Assembly (NCBI GenBank): GCA_910587715.1
Contig: CAJUMV010000041.1
Coordinates: 1-34,672 of the forward strand
Origin: an uncultured Lachnospiraceae bacterium
Lineage (GTDB): Bacteria > Bacillota > Clostridia > Lachnospirales > Lachnospiraceae
Direction: 5' to 3'
Length of the DNA stretch: 34,672 nt
Both the position numbers and the translations under genes were made by a program. The notes beneath the pieces are model-generated. The model made no database searches, was not told the origin of the DNA, and saw nothing but the letters and a program-made list of their open reading frames with translations. Below are positions 8,377-15,615 of this stretch, piece after piece; within the stretch, counting starts at the first letter, position 1; every line of letters starts with the position of its first letter.

Positions 8377-8435
8377 AAACCTCCAAGATTACCGTACCTT
8401 TGCGAACCCCCTCTCCGGAAGTTCCTTAATAGAAC

Positions 8436-8464
8436 ATCTTAGCATAAATATTACCAAAAGGCAA
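8436..8464 (-). promoter_or_regulatory. SigA-type promoter for the suf-cls-plsC operon
   Basis: On the minus strand TTGCCT is followed after 17 bp by TAAGAT, about 60 nt upstream of sufC. Just downstream lies GTTCTATTAAGGAAC, an imperfect dyad around the expected start of transcription that could be an operator. Confidence 0.6.
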
Positions 8465-8502
8465 ACCCGGTCCTATAGAAAATACAGCCCGATTTCCGCT
8501 CG

Positions 8503-8531
8503 TTGAAATGTTACCCAAAAAACGATATAAT
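8503..8531 (+). promoter_or_regulatory. SigA-type promoter for rmuC
   Basis: TTGAAA (8503-8508) and TATAAT (8526-8531) are separated by 17 bp and lie 36 nt before the rmuC ATG, which has its own AAAGGGGAG ribosome binding site. Confidence 0.75.
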
Positions 8532-8566
8532 TATAAAACAATTATGTTTCAAAGGGGAGATAAAAA

Positions 8567-9844
8567 ATGGGACTGACGGAAATTTTAGGTATCATAATCA
8601 TCGTTCTTCTTTTTGTCGTTATTGGCTTGCAGCTAACGGGGCGAAAGAAGTCCGACACTGGTAAAATAGCAGCGCTTTTAAAAAGCAGCGCTGAGGAACA
8701 ACGCAACAACGTGCAGAGACAGATTGCAAACGGCACCACGGAACAGTTTGAGCGATTCGGCATGATACAGAGAAGTATTCAGGGTACGCTGTCTGAAAGC
8801 CGCAGAGAATTAAACCAGCAGCTCCACACCTTCAGCGAACAGGTTGACCGCCGCCTTTCGTCCATGCAGCGTGCCAACACGGAAAACATAGAAAAAGTCA
8901 ATATGACGCTGGAAAATAAAATGAAATCTCTGCAGGAAAACAATGAGAAACGGCTGGAACAGATACAGGGCGTGGTGGATGAGAAATTACAAAAGACACT
9001 GGAAACCCGTCTCGCCCAGTCCTTTGAGCTGGTCAGCAAACAGTTGGAAAGCGTCGGGCAGGGACTTGGCGAAATGAAAGCGCTCGCCGCCGATGCGAAA
9101 TCTTTAAAAAACGCCCTGACCAACGTAAAGGAGCGCGGTACATACGGCGAGGTACGCCTTGAAATGCTGCTCTCCGATATTCTTGCGCCGAACCAGTATG
9201 AAACCAATATAGAAATTACGGACGGTAAAAGGGTGGAATTTGCCATTAAGCTTCCTGGCAATGGCGATACCCCGCTGCTTCTGCCCATCGACAGTAAGTT
9301 TCCTATCGAGGATTATAACCGGTTAATCGACGCACAGGACAAGCAGACAATCGACGAGGCAAGGCGTTCCCTGACTGCAAAAATCCGTGTCTTCGCAAAG
9401 GACATTCAAGACAAATACATTGTGCCGCCAAAGACGACCGATTTCGCGCTGATGTTCCTGCCCACAGAGGGGCTCTACGCGGAAGTCGTCCAAAACGCTG
9501 CTCTGTTTGAAGAGCTCCGCGATAAGTACAAGATTACGGCAGTCGGCGCGACTACGCTCTCGGCGTTTCTTTCCTCCCTGCAGATGGGCTTTAAAACCCT
9601 TGCCATTGAACAGCGCTCGCAGGAGGTGTGGGACACGCTGCGCGCCGTGAAATCGGAATTTATCAAATTCGGAGATATGCTTGACAAAGCCCAGAAACAA
9701 ATTCAGACTGCAGACAAGACGCTCTCCGATATTGTCGGCAGACGCACAAGAGCAATCAACCGCACGCTGCGCGGTGTAGAGGAATTAACGGATACGGATA
9801 CACCGCTGCCGCTTGCATGGGAGGATGCCGCGGAGGAACCCTGA
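8567..9844 (+). CDS. rmuC: DNA recombination protein RmuC
   Basis: RmuC-family proteins limit recombination between inverted repeats and contain a putative nuclease core. The 425-residue protein starts with one membrane anchor (about residues 5-25), continues with a long coiled coil rich in Gln, Glu and Arg (about 35-165) and ends with the RmuC domain. Recognisable family segments are KERGTYGEVRLEMLL, LPIDSKFPIEDY, VPPKTTDFALMFLPTEGLYAEV and TTLSAFLSSLQMGFKTL. It is transcribed divergently from sufC and stands alone on the plus strand. It is convergent with the HPr-like gene downstream. Confidence 0.95.
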   Translation: MGLTEILGIIIIVLLFVVIGLQLTGRKKSDTGKIAALLKSSAEEQRNNVQRQIANGTTEQFERFGMIQRSIQGTLSESRRELNQQLHTFSEQVDRRLSSMQRANTENIEKVNMTLENKMKSLQENNEKRLEQIQGVVDEKLQKTLETRLAQSFELVSKQLESVGQGLGEMKALAADAKSLKNALTNVKERGTYGEVRLEMLLSDILAPNQYETNIEITDGKRVEFAIKLPGNGDTPLLLPIDSKFPIEDYNRLIDAQDKQTIDEARRSLTAKIRVFAKDIQDKYIVPPKTTDFALMFLPTEGLYAEVVQNAALFEELRDKYKITAVGATTLSAFLSSLQMGFKTLAIEQRSQEVWDTLRAVKSEFIKFGDMLDKAQKQIQTADKTLSDIVGRRTRAINRTLRGVEELTDTDTPLPLAWEDAAEEP

Positions 9845-9885
9845 TTCCCTGTACAGGTTTCCTTTTCCGCAGCAGTTTCTCCCCG

Positions 9886-10125
9886 TTACTTTTCCGCCAA
9901 ATAAGGGGCGATTGCTTCCTCCACTTCCGAGATCTGCGCATTGGTTTCCAAAATCCGAAACTCGATCTTTCTGGACAGGTCCATGGAAAAAATGCCCATA
10001 ATCGACTTCGCGTCCACCACGTATCTTCCAGTGGCTATGTCAAAATAACCGTCAAATTTCTCAATCGCGCTCACAAACCCCTTCACCCTGTCGATGGAGT
10101 TTAAATCCAGCAAGTACGTCTTCAT
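9886..10125 (-). CDS. HPr-like protein without the phosphorylatable histidine
   Basis: The 79-residue protein has the size and pattern of HPr, the PTS phosphocarrier. Its best match is KSIMGIFSMDL, equivalent to the Ser46 region of Bacillus HPr (KSIMGVMSLGI). Where HPr has GIHARPA around His15, this protein has SIDRVKG, so the catalytic histidine is replaced, apparently by Asp. It therefore cannot act as an ordinary phosphocarrier but could be a regulator like Crh, which also keeps the serine and lacks the histidine. The ATG at 10125 was chosen for the GAGGAGG site 7 nt upstream. It stands alone, with no PTS genes nearby. Confidence 0.75.
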   Translation of the reverse strand: MKTYLLDLNSIDRVKGFVSAIEKFDGYFDIATGRYVVDAKSIMGIFSMDLSRKIEFRILETNAQISEVEEAIAPYLAEK

Positions 10126-10335
10126 ATTCACACCTCCTCTTCCGTATGACCACCTGATTCCAAGTCTGCCGGCATGAATTCACGTCTGCCCGTTTTTCTC
10201 AGGCAGCCACTCCCCTTCTTAATAGATTTTATGTCATTTTGAAGGATTTGTACAGAGGGTTTTTCCATTTACATCAACTCTCATAGATTACAAAGTATTT
10301 TCTATTCCCAAGTTCTCCCAATCCCAATATCATGA

Positions 10336-10341
10336 TATAAT
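10336..10341 (+). promoter_or_regulatory. Possible -10 element of the sulP promoter
   Basis: TATAAT lies 164 nt upstream of the sulP start, with only a poor -35 (TTCTCC at 17 bp). Transcription would start near 10348, so the structured repeat at 10352 would form the very 5' end of the mRNA. Confidence 0.5.
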
Positions 10342-10351
10342 GTCCATGAAA

Positions 10352-10477
10352 GCAATGAGCAGTGCACAGACGTAAGATGAAAAAATGGCAGCTTGCTGAC
10401 AATTTTTTCAAATTGCGAATGTATAGGGCAAGTGCCCGTGAGCGAGGAAAACCGAAGGTTTTGCGAGCACGCACTGC
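10352..10477 (+). repeat. Full copy of the structured leader repeat upstream of sulP
   Basis: The element begins GCAATGAGCAGTGC and ends GCACTGC, as in the pta-ackA copy. It holds GGGC-AAGT-GCCC and AAAACC-GAA-GGTTTT hairpins, the latter flanked on both sides by GCGAG. The middle (10370-10410) differs between copies while the ends and hairpins are kept. It lies in the sense orientation 22 nt before the sulP ATG, directly ahead of the AAAGG ribosome binding site. Confidence 0.8.
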
Positions 10478-10499
10478 AGAAAGGTATTCTTACGCGTTT

Positions 10500-12623
10500 A
10501 TGAACATTTCTTTTGCGAATGTCCAAATTGGGCATACCCTAAAAAAATATAAAAAAGAAAATCTCCCAAAGGATATCCTTGCGGGAATCATTATAGCCGC
10601 CGTTTCCATTCCGATTTCCATGGGCTACGCGCAGATTGCGGGACTGCCCGCGGTCTACGGGCTTTACGGCTCCGTTTTCCCGATTATCATTTTTGCGCTT
10701 TTTTCCACCTCTCCGCAGTTTATTTTCGGTGTGGATGCCGCGCCCGCAGCGCTGATTGGCGGGGCGCTGTTATCCTTTGAGGTCGAAGCGCAGTCCGCCG
10801 AGGCAATGACGATCGTTCCCGTTCTGACTTTTTATGTCGGGGTATGGCTTTTGCTGTTTTTCGCACTCGGCGCCGGAAAGCTTGTCAACTATATTTCAAA
10901 GCCTGTCATGGGCGGTTTTATTTCAGGTGTGTGTTCTACGGTCATTTTGATGCAGGTGCCAAAGCTGTTTGGCGGTACGGCGGGCACGGGAGAGCTGTTT
11001 GAACTCCTAGAACATATCATCAGCCAGCTTGGCGTATTCAATCTGCCCTCTTTCCTTCTTGGAATGTTCACGCTTGCTGTCGTGCTTATGGTAAAGCGTA
11101 TCTGTCCCAAATTTCCGATGGCGGTTGTCATGATTGTTTTGGGCGCGCTCTTTTCCTATTTTGTCCCGATGGAGCGTTTGGGCATTGCCTGCCTTGCGGC
11201 TGTCGAGCCGGGGCTCCCTCGGTTTTCATTTCCAAGTCTCTCTGCCATCCATTTCACGGACGCAATCGGCGCAAGCCTTTCCGTTGCTGTCGTGATAATG
11301 GCGCAGACATTGCTTGCGGAAAACAATTATGCATTAAAGCGCGGCTACAAGCTGAATGACAATCAGGAAATCCTTGCCTTTTCGCTCGGAAATTTTGCCT
11401 CCGCCTTCACGGGCTGCTGTCCCGTAAATGGCTCCGTACCGCGCACGGCGATGAATGACCAGTACGATGGCAGGACGCAGCTTACGGGCATTATCGCGGG
11501 CATTACCATGATTTTTGTGCTGCTGTTTGCGACGGGCTTTATCGGCTATCTGCCCGTTCCCGTTCTCACGGCGGTCGTGATGACGGCGCTGATCGGCGGG
11601 CTGGAATTTAAGCTTGCCGCAAAATTAAGGCGCTCCGGCAAAAGCGAATTTTACATCTTTATGGGCGCGTTTTTCGCCGTTTTAATTTTAGGAACCATCA
11701 ACGGCGTTCTTGTGGGCATTATTCTCTCGTTCACGGCAGTGATCCTGCGCGCCTCCAACCCGCCGAGGTGTCTTTTGGGCATCCTTCCTGGACATGACGA
11801 TTTCTATGATATTTCGCAGTTTAATCAGATTTACTCGATTGAACACGTCGTGCTTTACCGCTTTACGAGCGACCTCTTTTTTGCCAATGTAGGTATTTTC
11901 CAATCCGATATTGAAGCCAGCCTCTTAGGCGATACCCGCGCCGTCATAGTGGACGCGTCGGGTATCGGGAGCATTGACAGCACCGCAGCGGAACGACTTA
12001 TGCTGCTCTATGAGTCGCTTGACAAACGCGGTGTTGCCTTTTATCTTACGGGACACGTAGCTGCGCTTAACGACCAAATGCGCGCGCTTGGCATTGGCGA
12101 ATTAATTCAAAAAGGCGCGGTACGGCGCACAATGGAAAAAGCGCTTGCGGAAATCGGTTTGGAAAAACCGTATCCGATTGTAGGAATCCGGGAAAGTGTA
12201 CACTCTGTCGCAAGGAAACGCGCCGAGAGTATGCTGCACGAATTTCTTTGGGCATACGGCTCTGACTGTGAGGCGGAGATGGAGCGACAAATCCATAAGC
12301 AGATTGAAGAGCTGCAGCGCACGGGCGATATGGAAACGCTCATTCACGGAAGCTGGAACCAGCTTGGCGAAATGGACGAAGACGAATGGCTGGAGCACCT
12401 TGAGGCACACCTTGCCGAGATTGCACGGATTTCGGGAAAGGACGAACAGCAGATTGCCTTGGAATTTGAGCGGCGCAGGCTCCACCTTGCCGAAAAAATC
12501 GCCCGCGAGCACCCCGACCTTGCCAAGCGGTTTACGGAGCGCCGCGAGCTGTTGGACGCGCACTTAAAAGCGCGCCGTCCTGATGTGTATGAAAAGATTA
12601 TGAAACTGCGGGGGAAAATATAA
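10500..12623 (+). CDS. SulP-family anion transporter with STAS domain and C-terminal extension
   Basis: SulP proteins move sulfate, bicarbonate or other anions across the membrane. This 707-residue protein has the N-terminal family signature (DILAGIIIAAVSIPISMGYA, IAGLPAVYGLYGS), about 12-14 membrane segments to roughly residue 430, and a STAS domain in which VIVDASGIGSIDSTAAE marks the conserved loop. After the STAS domain come about 150 charged, mostly helical residues that ordinary SulP proteins lack. The start MNISFANVQIG was chosen because reading further upstream translates the repeat element. Its AAAGG site is about 15 nt away, so initiation may be weak or regulated. The substrate cannot be told from sequence. 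Confidence 0.9.
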   Translation: MNISFANVQIGHTLKKYKKENLPKDILAGIIIAAVSIPISMGYAQIAGLPAVYGLYGSVFPIIIFALFSTSPQFIFGVDAAPAALIGGALLSFEVEAQSAEAMTIVPVLTFYVGVWLLLFFALGAGKLVNYISKPVMGGFISGVCSTVILMQVPKLFGGTAGTGELFELLEHIISQLGVFNLPSFLLGMFTLAVVLMVKRICPKFPMAVVMIVLGALFSYFVPMERLGIACLAAVEPGLPRFSFPSLSAIHFTDAIGASLSVAVVIMAQTLLAENNYALKRGYKLNDNQEILAFSLGNFASAFTGCCPVNGSVPRTAMNDQYDGRTQLTGIIAGITMIFVLLFATGFIGYLPVPVLTAVVMTALIGGLEFKLAAKLRRSGKSEFYIFMGAFFAVLILGTINGVLVGIILSFTAVILRASNPPRCLLGILPGHDDFYDISQFNQIYSIEHVVLYRFTSDLFFANVGIFQSDIEASLLGDTRAVIVDASGIGSIDSTAAERLMLLYESLDKRGVAFYLTGHVAALNDQMRALGIGELIQKGAVRRTMEKALAEIGLEKPYPIVGIRESVHSVARKRAESMLHEFLWAYGSDCEAEMERQIHKQIEELQRTGDMETLIHGSWNQLGEMDEDEWLEHLEAHLAEIARISGKDEQQIALEFERRRLHLAEKIAREHPDLAKRFTERRELLDAHLKARRPDVYEKIMKLRGKI

Positions 12624-12646
12624 GGTGACAGCAACCCCGGCAGCAC

Positions 12647-13702
12647 CTATTTGCCTGCTCGCAGCTGCTCATAAATCCCGCCCAGCAGCTCCTCCGAAAG
12701 CGCCACCTCATTGAGCACCGTATACCTGTCCTTTCTCGTATCCGCCGCCCGCATCCACGCATCCGTAAAGATTTCCTTCGTGATCCCCCAGTTCATAGGG
12801 TCCATGTCCATATGGTACGCCTTTAAGACCGCTTCCAGCGTTCCCACATCCCGCCCCTGCAGACGGCAGCTCACAAGACTCCCGAGCGCCACCGCCATGC
12901 CGTGGGAAATCTGTATTTCCTTATGGTTTTCTTCCAGAGAATGGCAGAACAGATGCTCCGAGCCGCTGCAAGGTCTGGAATTGCCCGCAATCTCCATAGC
13001 AAGCCCGCCGAGCACAAGGGACTGCGTCAGTATCTTGATAAATTCCTTGCTTTTTAACGACTTCTCTTCATTGTAGCACAGAGAGGACAGCGCCATATCT
13101 GCGAGCAGATAGGAGAAGTCGTCCACCCGCTCTCCCCTGTGTGCCGTATCCAATTTCCAGTCGTAGAGCGCCGTATACTTGCTGATGGTATCTCCGATAC
13201 CGGACTGCAGATGCGAAGCGGGCGCGCCCATAACCACATTCACATCCACCACAATCCCCGCCGGAATCGCGCATTTTAACGTCTTTCTCGCGTCCCCCTC
13301 GGTGCCCAGCACCGCCACAGGCGAAGAGAGACTATCGTTACTCAACGTTGTGGGAACGCAGATGTAAGGAATTTTCCCTACAAAGCCTGCGTATTTTGCC
13401 ACGTCCAGCACTTTGCCGCCACCCACGCCGATGATAACCTGCACATCCTTCATACAGATCTGCTTCGCCAGCTCCATCGCTTCCGCAAAGCTGTTCTCAT
13501 CGATAAGAGAGATCTCGCTCCCCGGCAAATCCCGTTTCATTTCATCGAGATACGGTTTCATAATGGGAATCAGCGCTTCCTCCGTGGCAATGACAATCTT
13601 CTTTTTTTCTATCTCCGGCACACAATCCGCCAAAATCTCATTCAAACGCTCGCAGGCGCCCTCCTCGATAATCAGACAGCCCGGCAGCTGAAACTGGTTC
13701 AT
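12647..13702 (-). CDS. Iron-containing alcohol dehydrogenase family, sn-glycerol-1-phosphate dehydrogenase-like
   Basis: The 351-residue protein belongs to the metal-dependent dehydrogenases that include glycerol dehydrogenase and G1P dehydrogenase (AraM/EgsA). It has the nucleotide loop GVGGGKVLDVAKY (92-104), PTTLSNDSLSSP (117-128), SGIGDTISKYTA and SGSEHLFCHSLE. The likely metal ligands are Asp171, His250 and His267. The GDTISKYTALYDWKL and SGSEHLF segments favour the G1P dehydrogenase branch over glycerol dehydrogenase, but the substrate is inferred. It starts 19 nt after the cyclomaltodextrinase gene with GGGGGAG upstream, so both share a transcript. Confidence 0.8.
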   Translation of the reverse strand: MNQFQLPGCLIIEEGACERLNEILADCVPEIEKKKIVIATEEALIPIMKPYLDEMKRDLPGSEISLIDENSFAEAMELAKQICMKDVQVIIGVGGGKVLDVAKYAGFVGKIPYICVPTTLSNDSLSSPVAVLGTEGDARKTLKCAIPAGIVVDVNVVMGAPASHLQSGIGDTISKYTALYDWKLDTAHRGERVDDFSYLLADMALSSLCYNEEKSLKSKEFIKILTQSLVLGGLAMEIAGNSRPCSGSEHLFCHSLEENHKEIQISHGMAVALGSLVSCRLQGRDVGTLEAVLKAYHMDMDPMNWGITKEIFTDAWMRAADTRKDRYTVLNEVALSEELLGGIYEQLRAGK

Positions 13703-13721
13703 TGCCTTTTCTCCCCCTTGT

Positions 13722-15482
13722 CTAATGTCTCTGCCTGCGGATCAATATCCCGTTCCGAAGCAGCGTGTTGTCAATATAATGTCTAGAGAACAGGAGTTCC
13801 CCCTCTCTGGGAATCTCGATATCCTCCTCCTCGCAGTTGATGATAACCTCCACATAATTATCCACCCACCCCATCTTGTTAAACTCAATCACTCGGGGAC
13901 GGTTGATTTTATTCGGAAAATGGAAATCCCGATTTCTAAGTAACGGCTCTTCCTTCCGCAGATGCAGCAGGCTTCTGATAATATCCATGCGCTCATTGTA
14001 AACGCCCCCGTCAATCTCTCCCCACGGCATACAGCGGCGGCAGTCCGGGTCATGTCCGCCCTCCATGGCAATCTCCGTGCCATAGTAAATGCATGGCGAT
14101 CCCGGCATCGCAAAGAGCACCGCGAGCTGCTGGAAATACTCGTCCAGATTCTTCACGTCGCTGCGAAGCCGCTTCGTATCGTGAGAGTCCAACAGATTGA
14201 AAAGCACATCGTTTGTCTGCTGCATATAACGCGTATAACAGCGGTTTATGGTATATTCAAAGTCCTCGTTAGTCAAGCTCTTGTCAATCCAGAAATCCTT
14301 GATGCTCTCCCCCAGGGGATAATTCATAACCGAATCAAACTCATCTCCCCGCAGCCACGGCATCGCGTCGTGCCAGATTTCCCCCAAAATATAGATATCC
14401 GGATTGATGGCTTTCAAACGGTTTCTCAGCTCCTTACAGAAGGTATGGGAAACCTCGTTTGCCACATCCAATCGAATACCGTCCACATCATAATTTCTGA
14501 CCCAGTTCTCACACACGCCAATTAAATAATCCCGCACCGCCGGATTATTGGTATTCAATTTCGGCATATTGTCAAAGAAACCGAAGGTATAATACCGTTT
14601 CGCCCAGGCGTTGCCGCCCTCCTCGGCGAACGGCCACTCATTCACCATAAACCAGTCCCAGTACTGCGACTGCGGTCCTTTCTCCTTCACGTCAAGCCAG
14701 GGCGCAAAATTCTGCCCGGAATGGTTGAACACGCCGTCCAGCATAATGCGGATTCCCCTGTTATGCGCTTCTCTGACCAATGTTTTCATCGTCTCTTCCG
14801 AGCCAAAATGGGAGTCAATTTTTGTGTAATCCGTGGTATCATATTTATGAGAAGTCGGGGACTCGTTAACCGGCGTCAGATACAGTCCCGACACGCCCAA
14901 ATCTCTGATATAGTCCAGCTTATTGATAATGCCCTGCAGGTCGCCGCCGAAAAACTCCTGATTGGTCACGCTGCCCTTCTCCCGCCACGGCAATGTGCCC
15001 TCCGGATTAATAGACGGGTCGCCGTTGCAGAACCGCTCCGGAAAAATCTGATACCAGATCGTGTCGTTTACCCAGGCGGGCGTCACCGGAATGTCCGCCG
15101 GATTCATCCATGGCATGATAAAGCACTGTCTGCTCCTACCCTCTAACGCCATCTGCGCCTCGGACACAAAACCGTCCTCAAAATAAAACCACCGTTCATC
15201 CTCCGTCTGCAGTTCAAAATAGTATTTTAACCGCTTAAATTCGGGTCTGATGGTGGTCGTCCACCAGAGCTGATTTTTCAGCCGTTTCTTAAAAGGGATA
15301 TTCAGGGCTTCCCCGTCCCAGCTCTCGGCGCCGCCAAGAATCCCCGACTTAAAAGGATCGCCGTGGATAATATTAACATACTTTACATCATACCCTGTCC
15401 TGATATTGATGATAAGCTGCTCCTCATCCAGCGGATAACAGTAGTTGTCGTTTGCCCTGTGATACACCGCGTTAAAGTCCAT
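13722..15482 (-). CDS. Cyclomaltodextrinase / neopullulanase (GH13)
   Basis: The enzyme hydrolyses alpha-1,4 links of cyclodextrins, maltodextrins or pullulan. The 586-residue protein has an N-terminal beta-sandwich of about 125 residues as in the CBM34-type subfamily, then the catalytic barrel. The four GH13 regions are visible: DGVFNHSG (249-256), DGIRLDVAN with nucleophile Asp339, GEIWHD with acid/base Glu368 and LLDSHDT with Asp435. There is no signal peptide, so it acts on imported oligosaccharides in the cytoplasm. A promoter and a LacI-type palindrome lie just upstream, which fits control by sugar supply. It is the first gene of a two-gene operon. Confidence 0.93.
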   Translation of the reverse strand: MDFNAVYHRANDNYCYPLDEEQLIINIRTGYDVKYVNIIHGDPFKSGILGGAESWDGEALNIPFKKRLKNQLWWTTTIRPEFKRLKYYFELQTEDERWFYFEDGFVSEAQMALEGRSRQCFIMPWMNPADIPVTPAWVNDTIWYQIFPERFCNGDPSINPEGTLPWREKGSVTNQEFFGGDLQGIINKLDYIRDLGVSGLYLTPVNESPTSHKYDTTDYTKIDSHFGSEETMKTLVREAHNRGIRIMLDGVFNHSGQNFAPWLDVKEKGPQSQYWDWFMVNEWPFAEEGGNAWAKRYYTFGFFDNMPKLNTNNPAVRDYLIGVCENWVRNYDVDGIRLDVANEVSHTFCKELRNRLKAINPDIYILGEIWHDAMPWLRGDEFDSVMNYPLGESIKDFWIDKSLTNEDFEYTINRCYTRYMQQTNDVLFNLLDSHDTKRLRSDVKNLDEYFQQLAVLFAMPGSPCIYYGTEIAMEGGHDPDCRRCMPWGEIDGGVYNERMDIIRSLLHLRKEEPLLRNRDFHFPNKINRPRVIEFNKMGWVDNYVEVIINCEEEDIEIPREGELLFSRHYIDNTLLRNGILIRRQRH

Positions 15483-15525
15483 AAGATACCTTCCTTTCCA
15501 GATTCCCGCACCCCTTGCGCGAGAA

Positions 15526-15537
15526 GAAAACGTTTTC
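15526..15537. promoter_or_regulatory. LacI-family operator candidate for the maltodextrinase operon
   Basis: GAAAACGTTTTC is a perfect 12-bp palindrome centred on CG, the hallmark of LacI/GalR-family operators such as those of MalR or CcpA. It lies 10 bp after the -10 element, over or just past the transcription start, where binding would repress. It does not fit the strict CcpA consensus. Confidence 0.6.
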
Positions 15538-15547
15538 CATTAATTTC

Positions 15548-15576
15548 ATACTACTACCTTCTATTCCAAATTGCAA
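15548..15576 (-). promoter_or_regulatory. Promoter for the maltodextrinase operon
   Basis: On the minus strand TTGCAA (15571-15576) and TAGTAT (15548-15553) are 17 bp apart, about 65 nt before the start codon. Confidence 0.65.
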
Positions 15577-15591
15577 GTATTTTATCGAAAC

Positions 15592-15615
15592 AAAAAGAGC
15601 CTCCCGTTGGTTCTC
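15592..15615 (-). terminator. Probable terminator of the Sel1-repeat gene
   Basis: The minus strand reads GAGAACC, a short loop, GGGAGGCTC and then TTTTTG. The stem is imperfect but ends in a T-run right at the Sel1 gene's stop codon. Confidence 0.4.

Noticed and set aside
10362..10499. Longer N-terminus for SulP
   Set aside because: The extra 46 codons translate the dispersed repeat and give a basic, non-family sequence.
15526..15540. CcpA cre site at the maltodextrinase promoter
   Set aside because: The palindrome lacks the spacing of the cre consensus (TGNAANCG); it is kept only as a generic LacI-family operator.
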